Positions 11,070 to 19,592 of a stretch of 64,000 nt of DNA are shown in pieces (positions within the stretch are counted from its first letter, which is position 1; each line of letters opens with the position of its first letter). The DNA is from JBKPNJ01 sp963695705 (GTDB lineage: Bacteria > Actinomycetota > Actinomycetes > Propionibacteriales > Nocardioidaceae), in contig CAVOHB010000004.1 in NCBI GenBank assembly GCA_963695705.1, positions 186,001 to 250,000 on the forward strand. The letters run 5' to 3'. The notes under the pieces are model-generated. The model had not been told where the DNA came from and did no database searches. It saw only the letters and a program-made list of their open reading frames with translations. Made by a program: the position numbers and the translations under genes.

Positions 11070-12121
11070 GCGTGATGATCGACGAGATCGCAGAGCAGCC
11101 CGCCGCAGTCGAGGCGACCTGGCGCTCGCTGCGCCCCCAACGTGACGTACTGCGTCGGCTACTGGCCGGACGGCGTCACGTTCTGTTCGTCGCCCGCGGG
11201 TCGTCGGACAACGCCGCGGTCTACGGACGCTACCTCTTGGAGAGCCTCGGGCTGCTCCAGGCGGCGCTCGCCGCCCCGAGCATCGCCACTCACTACGGGC
11301 GCCGGCTCGAGCTGTCGGACACCTGCGTCGTGTCCGTCTCCCAGTCCGGGCAGACCGAGGAGATCGTCCGGACCCAGGCCTGGGCGGCCGAATGCGGCGC
11401 TGCCACCGTCGCGGTCACCAACGACGCCGACAGCTCGCTCGCAGACGCCGCCGACCTCGCGCTGGTGACCCGGGCCGGCCTCGAGCGGGCGGTCCCCGCC
11501 ACCAAGTCCTACACCACCCAGCTGGTGGCGATGATCGCGCTGGCCGCCGCTGCCGCTTCCGATCCCGGGCCCCTGGAGCGCGCGGTGGAACGCGCACCTG
11601 CGCAGATGCAGACGCTGATCGAGGACCGGCTGGGGATCGACCGTGCCGTCGAGGTGCTGGCCGGCTCGGAGCAGACCCTGGTCGCGGGCCGTGGGCTGGC
11701 GCTGGGCACCGCGATGGAGATCGCGCTCAAGCTGGAGGAGACCTGCCTGCGGCCGGTGCGCGGCCTGTCGTACGCAGACCTGCGGCACGGCCCGATCGCC
11801 GTCGTCGAGGCCGGGCTGGCCACCATTTTGGTGGCTGCGCAGGACGGGCCGATGCTGACCGGGATGACCGAGCTCGGAATGGACCTGCGTTCCCGTGGCG
11901 CGGCAGTGATCGCGGTCGGCGGCGATGCCGAGTTCGCCACCGGCGCCGGGGTCGCCGTAGCCGGGCCGGACCTGCCGGAGACGGTCGCGCCGCTCGGGCT
12001 GGTGCTCCCCGGACAGCTCATCGTGGAATCCTTGGCACGTCACCTCGGTCTCGATCCGGACACCCCACGCGGGCTGGCGAAGGTCACGACGACCGATCCC
12101 ACAACTGGAGGCCACGAATGA
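11066..12121 (+). CDS. SIS-domain sugar isomerase, probable glucosamine-6-phosphate deaminase (NagB-II type)
   Basis: Two SIS domains bind a phosphosugar: the first has VARGSSDNAAVYGRYLLES and SVSQSGQTEEIVR (phosphate-binding Ser), the second has VAGRGLALGTAMEIALKLEE and YADLRHGPIAVV. These resemble the isomerase half of GlmS but there is no N-terminal glutaminase domain, as in NagB-II/AgaS-type deaminases that make fructose-6-phosphate and ammonia. The 351-residue protein follows nagA with a 4-bp ATGA overlap and overlaps the EIIB gene in the same way, so it completes the GlcNAc pathway in place of a classical NagB, which is absent from the window. A GlmS-like reaction cannot be excluded. 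Confidence 0.88.
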   Translation: MSVMIDEIAEQPAAVEATWRSLRPQRDVLRRLLAGRRHVLFVARGSSDNAAVYGRYLLESLGLLQAALAAPSIATHYGRRLELSDTCVVSVSQSGQTEEIVRTQAWAAECGAATVAVTNDADSSLADAADLALVTRAGLERAVPATKSYTTQLVAMIALAAAAASDPGPLERAVERAPAQMQTLIEDRLGIDRAVEVLAGSEQTLVAGRGLALGTAMEIALKLEETCLRPVRGLSYADLRHGPIAVVEAGLATILVAAQDGPMLTGMTELGMDLRSRGAAVIAVGGDAEFATGAGVAVAGPDLPETVAPLGLVLPGQLIVESLARHLGLDPDTPRGLAKVTTTDPTTGGHE

Positions 12122-12348
12122 GCCAGGCAGAACAGATCGTCGCCGGTCTCGGCGGCAAGGACAACATCGTCGAGATCGAGGCCTGCATCACCCGCCTTCG
12201 CACCGAGGTCGAGGACGCAACACTGGTGGACGACGCAGCGCTGAAGGCGGCGGGGGCGCACGGCGTCATGCGATCCGGAGCCGTGGTCCAGGTGATCGTC
12301 GGACCGCAGGCCGACACGATCGCCAGCGACATCGAGGACATTCTGTGA
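12118..12348 (+). CDS. PTS EIIB subunit, glucose/N-acetylglucosamine type
   Basis: A stand-alone 76-residue phosphocarrier that passes phosphate from EIIA to the incoming sugar. EACITRLR contains the phosphorylated cysteine near residue 23 and the flanking pattern of the GlcB family; AGAHGVMRSG and VVQVIVGPQAD complete the fold. It overlaps the upstream SIS gene and the downstream EIIA gene by four bases each. It pairs with the EIIC encoded on the other strand at 7768-9054, so one transporter is split over two divergent transcripts under one apparent operator. Confidence 0.93.
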   Translation: MSQAEQIVAGLGGKDNIVEIEACITRLRTEVEDATLVDDAALKAAGAHGVMRSGAVVQVIVGPQADTIASDIEDIL

Positions 12349-12800
12349 CGCTCACTGTGACCGCCCCCGTCGCCGGGACGGTCACCGCGATGAGCGAGGT
12401 CCCGGACCCGGTGTTCGCCCAGGAGATCGTCGGGCCGGGCGTCGCCATCGCACCCGACGCAGGTAGCGCCACCGCGGTGGCGCCGATCTCGGGCAAGCTC
12501 GTCAAACTGCACCCGCACGCATTCGTCATCGTCGGCGACGGCGGAGCGGGTGTGCTCGTCCACCTCGGCATCGACACCGTGAAGATGCACGGCGAGGGCT
12601 TCACCCTGAAGGCCGCCGAGGGCGACGAGGTCTCCGCCGGTGACCCGATCGTGGAGTGGAGCCCTCCCGACGTGGAGTCGGCCGGCTACTCCTCCGTCGT
12701 CCCTGTCGTCGCTCTCGACGCCAAGGCCGACGCGCTCGAGGACATCGCCCAGGCCGGCAGTGTCGTCGTCGGTGACAGGCTCTTTGCGTGGAGACGCTAG
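12345..12800 (+). CDS. PTS EIIA subunit, glucose (Crr) family
   Basis: A 151-residue cytosolic phosphocarrier. Motifs are TAPVAGTVTAMSEVPDPVFA at the N-terminus, APISGKLVKLHPHAFVI with the first active-site His, and GVLVHLGIDTVKMHGEGF with the phosphorylated His. It starts at GTG 12345, overlapping EIIB by four bases. In actinobacteria a separate EIIA of this kind usually serves several EIIB/EIIC partners; here the operon context assigns it first to the amino-sugar transporter. Confidence 0.93.
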   Translation: MTLTVTAPVAGTVTAMSEVPDPVFAQEIVGPGVAIAPDAGSATAVAPISGKLVKLHPHAFVIVGDGGAGVLVHLGIDTVKMHGEGFTLKAAEGDEVSAGDPIVEWSPPDVESAGYSSVVPVVALDAKADALEDIAQAGSVVVGDRLFAWRR

Positions 12801-13438
12801 ACCTTACGGTGTTTCGCGCCGCGGTTTTCGACCTCGACGGCACCCTCATCACCAGTGAGCCGCACAACCGCGCCCAGTGGTTCAGCTTGTTCGAGAACCA
12901 CAGCTGGACCATCGACGAGGACACGTACCGCCGCAACTTCATCGGGCGGCGCGGGTCAGACGTGCTCGCGTCGACGCCCGGCCCCTGGCAGGAGTTCGAC
13001 CTCGACGAGCTCTATGCCGAGGCGCTGGCCATCGTGCCGGACGGGGATGTCGCGATCGAGCCGGTGGCAGGGGCCGCCGAGCTGGTTCGGTGGTTCGCGA
13101 GCCGGCACGTGTCGCTGGCGCTGGTCACCTCTGCGCGTAGGAACTCGGTCGACGGCGCGCTGCAGCTGGTGGGCGTCCGGGATCTGATCGGAGTCGTGGT
13201 CACCGCGGACGACGTCACGACCGGCAAGCCCGATCCCGAGGGATTCCTGCGGGCCAGCGAGCTGCTAGGAGTGCCTCCCGCCGACTCGGTGGCCTTCGAG
13301 GACTCCTCGAACGGCGTGGCGGCGGCCCGCGCGGCGGGATACCGGACCGTCGTCGGAGTGCTGACGACGTTGACCGCGGACATGCTGATGGAGGCGGGCG
13401 CCGACATCACCGTGGACGATCTGAACGATCTGCTGTGA
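12788..13438 (+). CDS. HAD-superfamily phosphatase/phosphomutase-like hydrolase
   Basis: A 216-residue haloacid-dehalogenase-fold enzyme of the beta-phosphoglucomutase-like subfamily. All four motifs are visible: VFDLDGTLITSEP (nucleophile and acid Asp), LVTSARRNS, GKPDPEGFL, and FEDSSNGVAAARAAG. A cap domain lies between motifs I and II. The GTG at 12788 overlaps the end of the EIIA gene by 13 bases; a GTG a few codons later is a possible start. As the last gene of the amino-sugar operon it may dephosphorylate a sugar phosphate to limit accumulation, but the substrate is not readable. Confidence 0.85.
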   Translation: METLDLTVFRAAVFDLDGTLITSEPHNRAQWFSLFENHSWTIDEDTYRRNFIGRRGSDVLASTPGPWQEFDLDELYAEALAIVPDGDVAIEPVAGAAELVRWFASRHVSLALVTSARRNSVDGALQLVGVRDLIGVVVTADDVTTGKPDPEGFLRASELLGVPPADSVAFEDSSNGVAAARAAGYRTVVGVLTTLTADMLMEAGADITVDDLNDLL

Positions 13439-13478
13439 GTCGTGAACCGGCGGGGCGAGCCGTTCGGGACGTGCGCGA

Positions 13479-14852
13479 CTAGCGGAGCTTCGCCGCCACT
13501 GCCCTGGCAGCGGTCTGCACGGGATCCCACACGGGTGAGAACGGTGGGGCGTAGGAGAGGTCGGTCTGCATCAGCTCGTCCACCGTCATCTCGTTCCAGA
13601 GGGCGAGCGCGCAGGTGTCGATGCGCTTCGCCGACCCTTGGCGGCCGACGATCTGTGCTCCCAGCAGTCTCCCCGCACCGAGCTCGGCGAGCATCTTGAC
13701 GGTCATCGGCTGTGGGTCGGGCAGATATCCGGCCCGGGTCGTCGACTCGATGGTGACGACCTCGTAACGGAACCCGGCCCGGTCGGCGGCGGCCATGGCG
13801 AGTCCGGTGCGGGCGATCTCCAGGTCGCACACCTTGCTGACCGCGGTGCCCACGATCCCGGGGAACGTCGCGTACCCCCCGCCGATGTTGATCCCGGCAA
13901 CCCGGCCCTGCTTGTTGGCGTGGGTCCCCAGCGGCACGTGGACCCAGCTGCGCGACACGCGGTCATAGGACTCCACGCAGTCCCCCACCGCGAACACCTG
14001 GTCCTGACCGGTCACCGCCATCCGCAGATCGGTGCGGATCCCACCCGAGCCGCCGAGGTCGATTCCGGCTTCCGCCGCGAGGGTGGTCTCCGGCCGAGCG
14101 CCGAGTCCGAGGATGACGATGTCGGCGTCGTAGGACGTGCCGGCGGCAGAGACAGACCTGACCCATCCCCCGTCGTCCGCGTCGAACCCGTCGACCGACT
14201 GGCCTCCGAGCACACGCACCCCGAAACCCTCCATGGCTTTCCGCACCAGGCAGCCCATATCCGGGTCGAGAGTCGTCATCGGCTCCGGCGCCTGGTCGAG
14301 CATCGTCACCTGCATGCCTCGCCGCTTCATCGCTTCGGCCATCTCGACGCCGATGTAGCCCGCGCCCACCACGACCGCCTGCTCGAGCGCGCGACGGTCG
14401 GCATCCATCGCGGCCAGCCTCGCGATGACGGCCGCACCGTCGCGAATCGTCTGCACACCGTAGATGCCCTCATGGTTGATCCCCGGCAGCTCGGGCCGGA
14501 CCGGCGTCGCCCCCGTGCCGATGACCAAGTGGTCGAAGCCGAGCCGCTCGGTCCGCCCATCCCCGTTGCGGGTCACGACGACGCGCGCGTCGAGATCGAT
14601 CTCGGTGGCCTCCGTGCCCATCCGCACATCGATACCGGCACGCCGATGCTCTTCAGGGCTCCGCGCCACGAGCTCGTCGGGGCCGGTCACGTCACCCGCG
14701 ATCCAGTACGGGATGCCGCAGGCGGAGTACGACGTCCACTCCCCGCGCTCGAGCATCACCACGTCCAGCCCGTCGGGATTGGTTCGCTTGGCCTGGCTCG
14801 CCGCACTGGCTCCGGACGCATCCCCGCCAACCACGACGAGACGCTCGGTCAT
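13479..14852 (-). CDS. FAD/NAD(P)-dependent oxidoreductase, CoA-disulfide reductase/NADH oxidase-like
   Basis: A 457-residue pyridine nucleotide-disulfide oxidoreductase. The N-terminus VVVGGDASGASAASQAKR is the FAD Rossmann loop, SYSACGIPYWIAGDV carries the single redox cysteine near residue 43 typical of CoA-disulfide reductase and Nox-like enzymes, VVVGAGYIGVEMAEA is the NAD(P)H loop, and VFAVGDCVE binds FAD. A dimerisation domain fills the C-terminus. The ATG at 14852 is the natural start; the frame extends uselessly to 14900. It is convergent with the HAD gene. Real substrate (CoA disulfide, polysulfide, O2) is unknown; no rhodanese domain is fused. Confidence 0.88.
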   Translation of the reverse strand: MTERLVVVGGDASGASAASQAKRTNPDGLDVVMLERGEWTSYSACGIPYWIAGDVTGPDELVARSPEEHRRAGIDVRMGTEATEIDLDARVVVTRNGDGRTERLGFDHLVIGTGATPVRPELPGINHEGIYGVQTIRDGAAVIARLAAMDADRRALEQAVVVGAGYIGVEMAEAMKRRGMQVTMLDQAPEPMTTLDPDMGCLVRKAMEGFGVRVLGGQSVDGFDADDGGWVRSVSAAGTSYDADIVILGLGARPETTLAAEAGIDLGGSGGIRTDLRMAVTGQDQVFAVGDCVESYDRVSRSWVHVPLGTHANKQGRVAGINIGGGYATFPGIVGTAVSKVCDLEIARTGLAMAAADRAGFRYEVVTIESTTRAGYLPDPQPMTVKMLAELGAGRLLGAQIVGRQGSAKRIDTCALALWNEMTVDELMQTDLSYAPPFSPVWDPVQTAARAVAAKLR

Positions 14853-14932
14853 GGCGCCCACACTAACCGCGCGAGGGCCAGCCAGGCGGCGGACGACCAT
14901 GACGCGCGCGGCTCTCGCTATCGTTGGCCACC

Positions 14933-15580
14933 ATGATCGCCGCGCCGCATCTGGGCTTCGCCTTCCTCGCGATGCCGAAGTGCGCCTCGTCGTCGATCGA
15001 GCCGAAGCTGCTGTGGCGCGGAATGATCTCGATGCCGCGCAACCCTGCCCTCAAGCACATTCCGGCGGCCGAGTTCGAGCGGCTCGTGGTGCCGCTGATC
15101 GAGCTCACCGGCTACCGCCGCGGCTCGTACGAAACCGTCTGCCTCTTCCGGGAGCCGATCGAATGGCTGCACAGCTGGTGGCGGTACCGCTCCCGGGACG
15201 AGCTCGCCACTCCCGGAAGCCCCGGGCACAAGAACTACACCGGACACGTCACGTTCGAGGAGTTCGCGGACGCCTACATCGCCGGCCAGCGGGCGTTCGC
15301 CCGGATAGGCAGCCAGGCGGACTTCGTCCGTGGATCGGCGGACGAGGTGGGTGTCGACCGGATCTTCGCGTACGAGCGCATCGACCTCTTCCTGGACTAT
15401 CTCGCCGAGAAGCTGGGCACGACTCTGGAGCTCGACTGGCGCAACTCGTCCCCACCGAGGCCGTTCGAGCTCTCCGACGCCGGTCGCGAGCGACTGCGGC
15501 GACACCTGCGCACTGAGTACCGCATCTACGATGACCTGACGGCTTCGACGTCTCCGGAGGCGGCGCGCGCGCACAATTAG
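14933..15580 (+). CDS. Sulfotransferase-like protein
   Basis: A 215-residue cytosolic protein with features of PAPS-dependent sulfotransferases. MPKCASSSIEPKLL at residues 14-27 resembles the 5'-phosphosulfate loop (PK.ASTSI type), and CLFREPIEWLHSWWRYRSR resembles the 3'-phosphate-binding RxP...S segment. YERIDLFLDYLAEKLG follows, as in carbohydrate sulfotransferases. ATG 14933 is preferred to a TTG at 14924. It is 32 bp ahead of a second, unrelated-sequence sulfotransferase and belongs to the same transcription unit as the glycosyltransferase and rfbB. The acceptor is probably a surface glycan, but this is inference. Confidence 0.78.
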   Translation: MIAAPHLGFAFLAMPKCASSSIEPKLLWRGMISMPRNPALKHIPAAEFERLVVPLIELTGYRRGSYETVCLFREPIEWLHSWWRYRSRDELATPGSPGHKNYTGHVTFEEFADAYIAGQRAFARIGSQADFVRGSADEVGVDRIFAYERIDLFLDYLAEKLGTTLELDWRNSSPPRPFELSDAGRERLRRHLRTEYRIYDDLTASTSPEAARAHN

Positions 15581-15612
15581 CGACCGTCAGCACCCTCTAA
15601 GGTGAGGAAATC

Positions 15613-16788
15613 ATGACTGACGCTACCGACACTGTGCCCGAACGCCGGATCGTCTTCATCGCGGGCTCGGGTCGAAGCGGCACCAGTCTGATGGCCGGAG
15701 TCCTGCGTGAGCTCGGGTTCTATGTTCCGCAACCCGAGGTGACCGCCGATCCCACCAATCCGAAGGGCTTCGCGGAACCGCAGTGGGCGGTCGACTACCA
15801 TGCCCGCCTGTTGCGGGTCGCCCGGGTGCACCCGTCCGACGCTCGGCCGAGCGCGTGGTTCGAGACCGGCAGGTTCCTCAACCGGCTACGGGCACGCACG
15901 ACGCTGGAACGCTGGCTGGGCGAGCAGCTGGAGATCTCGGCGGACCTCGTCCTGAAGGATCCACGACTGATCTGGTTCCTGCCAATCTGGCAGCAGTGCG
16001 CGACGGACCTTGGGGCGAGGACTTCCGTCATCACGATGCTGCGTCACCCCGCCGAGGTCGTGGCCAGCAAGGAGCGCTCGTACGGCGGCAGGCTCACCAG
16101 CACCAGCCGCACCGCCGGCTGGCTCAACCTGATGTTCTACACCGAGCGCTCCACCCGCGATGCCAACCGCGCGTTCGTGCGTTACGCGGACCTGCTCGAC
16201 GACTGGACGTCGGTCGTCGCGGACATCGGCGACCGGCTGAACCAGCCGGTGATCATCGGTGCGTCATCGGCGGCGATGCGGGCTGCCCATCATTTCGTCG
16301 ACCCGCGGCTGCGTCGCTCCGTGTCCGGGTGGGACGACCTCGGAGTCCCCCCACGGGTGCGGGAGCTGGCCGACGAGGTCTCCACCGCACTCGACCGGCT
16401 GGCCGACGACCCGTCCGACCTCGCCGCCCAGCAGCGGATGGACGCCGCCCGGATCGACTACGCCGCGCTGTATGAGGAGGCCGAGGGGATCGCTCTGTCC
16501 TCGATCCTGGCGGCGGGACCACCCAACGTGCGGCGCAGACCTGACGGCCAGCCGGTGATCGACCCGCAGGGTTCGGACCCGGTGACGGATGACCCGATGG
16601 AATCGGACGACGAGCCCTCCTCGCCCGACGGCGCAGCGCTGCCCGGGTCGCGGACATCCGCAGTTCCCCGGCGAGCGATCGACCGGTTCGTGCACAAGGT
16701 CCCGCACCGCTACCGGGAACGCATCCCGGTCGGACTTCGGTCCAAGCTGCGGCGGGACGGCGGTCAGGCCGAGTCGGAGGACCGGTGA
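15613..16788 (+). CDS. Sulfotransferase family protein with long C-terminal tail
   Basis: A 391-residue protein whose first 260 residues form a sulfotransferase fold: FIAGSGRSGTSLMAGVLREL near residue 15 is the PAPS phosphosulfate loop, and TMLRHPAEVVASKERS near residue 140 is the 3'-phosphate site. The last 100 residues are acidic and proline-rich, then basic, and match nothing I recognise. An RBS-like AAGGTGAGG precedes the ATG at 15613. Its stop overlaps the start of the glycosyltransferase by four bases (GTGA), so the proteins are made together. It may add sulfate to a sugar transferred by that enzyme. Confidence 0.82.
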   Translation: MTDATDTVPERRIVFIAGSGRSGTSLMAGVLRELGFYVPQPEVTADPTNPKGFAEPQWAVDYHARLLRVARVHPSDARPSAWFETGRFLNRLRARTTLERWLGEQLEISADLVLKDPRLIWFLPIWQQCATDLGARTSVITMLRHPAEVVASKERSYGGRLTSTSRTAGWLNLMFYTERSTRDANRAFVRYADLLDDWTSVVADIGDRLNQPVIIGASSAAMRAAHHFVDPRLRRSVSGWDDLGVPPRVRELADEVSTALDRLADDPSDLAAQQRMDAARIDYAALYEEAEGIALSSILAAGPPNVRRRPDGQPVIDPQGSDPVTDDPMESDDEPSSPDGAALPGSRTSAVPRRAIDRFVHKVPHRYRERIPVGLRSKLRRDGGQAESEDR

Positions 16789-17730
16789 CGACCCAGGGAC
16801 AGATGACCAACCGCGAGGACCGGCACGACTTCGACGTGCATTGGGGATGGGCCCAGGGACCCGTCGAACATGGCATCACGGCAGTCCTGCGCGTCAAGAA
16901 CGAAGCCCGGTCCCTGCCGTTCGCGCTGCCGCCGTTGATGCGTGCCGTCGACCGCATCATCCTGGTCGACAACGGTTCCGACGACGGCACGCCTGACCTC
17001 GCCACCGAACTCGCCGAACGGCATGGCGTCGCCGACCGGTTCGAGGTCAAGTCGTACCCCTTCAGTGTGTCCCGGTGCGGCCCGGAACACCTCCACACAC
17101 CGCCAGACTCCGTGCATTCGCTGGCGTACTTCTACAACTGGTCGTTCTCGGGCGTACGCACGTCGTACTCGCTGAAGTGGGACGGCGACATGGTCCTCAC
17201 CGAGATCGGTGTGGCAGCGCTGCGCACGCTCAACTGGCAGCTCGAGCCGGTCGAGGTCGTGACGGTCATCCCCCGACATCCGCTCTACGTCGCGGACGAC
17301 AAGACGGCCTACTTCGACTTCGACTACATCAACCTCGAGCCGTTCATCTTCCCCAACGGGCCGGACTACACGTACGTGAAGGCGTTCGACTGGGAGCTGC
17401 GGATGCTACCGCCGGACAGCCGGTGGCTGCGCATGCAGCAGGGGCTGCAGTTCGAGCTGAAATGGCTCGACGCCGACGAGTTCGACCATTGGTCGTCGAC
17501 GGACTTCGACAAGAGCAACCGCACGCTTCGCAAACGTCGCGAGGTGGAGGTCGTGAGCACGCTCCATGCGGGACGGGACCTACCCGGCATCACTCGGATC
17601 GACGCGCCGGACGGTATGCACGTGATCGACTATGTTCCGGACCGTCTGGCTGGACCGGCTGCCGCGCCCGATCGTTCAGGTGACACCGCCGGAGGAGGAC
17701 CAGGGCCCGACCGGCGAGGAGAACGCCTGA
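16785..17730 (+). CDS. Family 2-like glycosyltransferase (3' end frameshifted)
   Basis: A GT-A fold enzyme: TAVLRVKNEARSLPFALPPL and IILVDNGSDDGTPDL form the nucleotide-sugar site, and SLKWDGDMVLTE contains the DxD metal motif near residue 130. Starts at GTG 16785, overlapping the sulfotransferase. As written, the frame has no stop and runs on into rfbB, giving an apparent 652-residue fusion. Removing one C at 17636-17637 instead gives a natural tail (WLDRLPRPIVQVTPPEEDQG) ending in TGA at 17728-17730, 26 bp before an rfbB start with its own RBS. I therefore treat the two as separate genes and the fusion as a frameshift artefact or mutation. Confidence 0.8.
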
Positions 17731-17756
17731 CCGGCGACATTCAGGCGGAGACTCCA

Positions 17757-18743
17757 GTGAAGATCCTTGTCAGCGGCGGCGCCGGGTTCATCGGCTCGCA
17801 CTACGTGAGGTCTGCGCTCTCCGGCGGCTACGCGCGGCTGTCCGACGCCGAGATAGTCGTCCTCGACAAGCTCACCTACGCCGGCAACAGGTCGAACCTC
17901 GAGCCGGTGGCCGACAGCGAACGGCTGCGGTTCGTGCAGGGGGACATCCTCGACGTGGCACTCGTCGAAGCACTGATGGAGGACGTGGACGAGGTGGTGC
18001 ACTTCGCCGCCGAGAGTCATGTCGACCGGTCGATCACCGGCGCCGCGGAGTTCGTCCTGACCAACGTCGCCGGGACGCAGACGATGCTGCAGGCGGCGCT
18101 GGACAAGGGAGTCTCCAGGTTCGTGCATGTCTCGACCGACGAGGTGTACGGATCGATCGAGTCCGGCTCCTGGACCGAGGGATCCCCACTCGAGCCCAAC
18201 TCGCCCTACTCCGCGAGCAAGGCCGGCAGTGACCTGATCGCCCGCGCGTACCACCGAACCCACGGCCTGCCGGTCATGATCACGCGTTGCTCCAACAACT
18301 ACGGGCCGTACCAGCTGCCGGAGAAGCTCATCCCGCTCTTCGTGACGAACCTGATCGAGGGCCGGCGGCTGCCGCTGTACGGCGACGGGCTCAACGTCCG
18401 CGACTGGCTGCACGTTGACGACCACTGCCGCGGGGTCGAGCTTGTCCGGTCGGGTGGCCGGGCCGGAGAGATCTACCACATCGGTGGCGGTGTCGAGATG
18501 ACGAACCGCGAGCTCACCTGGCGCCTGCTCGAGGTGTTCGGTGCGGACTGGAGCATGGTCGAACCGGTCGAGGACCGGCTGGGCCACGACCGTCGCTACT
18601 CACTCGACTTCGCCAAGATCTCGTCCGAGCTCGGGTACGCCCCACGGGTGCCATTCGACACCGGGCTCACCGAGACCATCCGCTGGTATCGAGAGAACCG
18701 TCATTGGTGGTCGCCACTGCGTGCTCGGCTCGAGACGTCCTGA
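17757..18743 (+). CDS. rfbB: dTDP-glucose 4,6-dehydratase
   Basis: Converts dTDP-glucose to dTDP-4-keto-6-deoxyglucose, the branch point to rhamnose and other deoxysugars. The 328-residue SDR protein has SGGAGFIGSHYVRSA (NAD loop), HFAAESHVDRS, HVSTDEVYGSIE, SPYSASKAGSD (catalytic Tyr-x3-Lys), TRCSNNYGPYQLPEKLIPLF and RDWLHVDDHC, all RmlB hallmarks. GTG 17757 has GGCGGAG six bases upstream. It is the last gene of the sulfotransferase-glycosyltransferase unit; no rfbA, rfbC or rfbD is in the window, so the dTDP-sugar pathway must be completed elsewhere. A 21-bp repeat array follows. Confidence 0.93.
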   Translation: MKILVSGGAGFIGSHYVRSALSGGYARLSDAEIVVLDKLTYAGNRSNLEPVADSERLRFVQGDILDVALVEALMEDVDEVVHFAAESHVDRSITGAAEFVLTNVAGTQTMLQAALDKGVSRFVHVSTDEVYGSIESGSWTEGSPLEPNSPYSASKAGSDLIARAYHRTHGLPVMITRCSNNYGPYQLPEKLIPLFVTNLIEGRRLPLYGDGLNVRDWLHVDDHCRGVELVRSGGRAGEIYHIGGGVEMTNRELTWRLLEVFGADWSMVEPVEDRLGHDRRYSLDFAKISSELGYAPRVPFDTGLTETIRWYRENRHWWSPLRARLETS

Positions 18744-18796
18744 CCGGGTTTCCTGGCACCCGCTCTGTCGGCCGCGGCAAGAATTTGTGCAGACGG

Positions 18797-18864
18797 CGTG
18801 ACATGTTGTCGGATGGCGCGGCAACAACTGTCGGATCGCGCGAAACAAGTGTCGGATCGGGGGG
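18797..18864 (+). repeat. 21-bp tandem repeat, locus 2 (3 units)
   Basis: Three units with the TGTCGGAT core, beginning near 18797 (a degenerate unit with ATGTTGTCGGAT), at 18822 (CAACAACTGTCGGAT) and at 18843 (AAACAAGTGTCGGAT). The array fills the gap between the convergent ends of rfbB and the SPOUT methyltransferase. Orientation matches the other two loci. Confidence 0.8.
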
Positions 18865-18874
18865 TGGTGGCGGG

Positions 18875-19543
18875 TCACGGTTGGTGGGGTGCGAGATCCG
18901 CATGCTGGCGGATCCAGCTGTGCATCGCGATCGCCCCCGCGGCGCCTGCGTTGATCGACCGGGTCGAGCCGAACTGGGCGATGGACAGGGTGGATTCGCA
19001 TCCGGCGCGGGCCTGGTCAGACAGGCCGGGACCCTCCTGGCCGAGCACGAGCACACAGCGTCGCGGCATCGCGTACGTCTCGATCGGCACCGACCCCGGC
19101 AGGTTGTCCACGCCCAGCAGGGGCAGTCGCTGAGCCACCGACCACGCGACCAGGTCGGCGATCGAGTCGTGGTGCCGGACGTGCTGGTACCGGTCGGTGA
19201 CCATCGCCCCGCGCCGGTTCCATCGCCGCCGGCCGACGATGTGGATCTCGGCGGCCAGGAACGCGTTGGCCGTCCGAACGATCGAGCCGATGTTGAAGTC
19301 GTGCTGCCAGTTCTCGATCGCCACGTGGAACCCATGCCGCCGCCGGTCGAGGTCGGCCACGATCGCCTCGAGTCGCCAGTACCGGTAGCGGTCAGCGACG
19401 TTGCGGCGGTCGCCGTCGCGAAGCAGGTCCGGGTCCAGATGCGGCGCCGTCGGATGCGTGCCCGGCCACGGCCCGACGCCGACGGACACCCCGGGCTCGT
19501 CATGCCGGTGCGCAGGGCGCTCGGGCATGGCCACGTTGGGCAT
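18875..19543 (-). CDS. SPOUT (TrmH/SpoU) family RNA 2'-O-methyltransferase
   Basis: A 222-residue AdoMet-dependent RNA methyltransferase with the three SpoU motifs: NIGSIVRTANAFLAAEIHIV (motif 1), CVLVLGQEGPGLSDQA (motif 2) and GSTRSINAGAAGAIAMHSW (motif 3), which form the trefoil-knot cofactor site. The N-terminal 50 residues are extra and rather charged. ATG 19543 or 19528 may be the start. From memory a SpoU-like gene lies near pyrE and clpB in mycobacteria too (Rv0380c), supporting a conserved housekeeping role. The target nucleotide cannot be deduced. Confidence 0.9.
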   Translation of the reverse strand: MPNVAMPERPAHRHDEPGVSVGVGPWPGTHPTAPHLDPDLLRDGDRRNVADRYRYWRLEAIVADLDRRRHGFHVAIENWQHDFNIGSIVRTANAFLAAEIHIVGRRRWNRRGAMVTDRYQHVRHHDSIADLVAWSVAQRLPLLGVDNLPGSVPIETYAMPRRCVLVLGQEGPGLSDQARAGCESTLSIAQFGSTRSINAGAAGAIAMHSWIRQHADLAPHQP

Positions 19544-19592
19544 GCTAGGCGTTTGCGACTCGCGACGTGAGCCGACGGTTACCCTTGGGCAC

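Noticed and set aside
16785..18743. Genuine fusion of glycosyltransferase and dTDP-glucose dehydratase
   Set aside because: One-base correction gives separate genes each with natural ends and an RBS for the second; see the finding.
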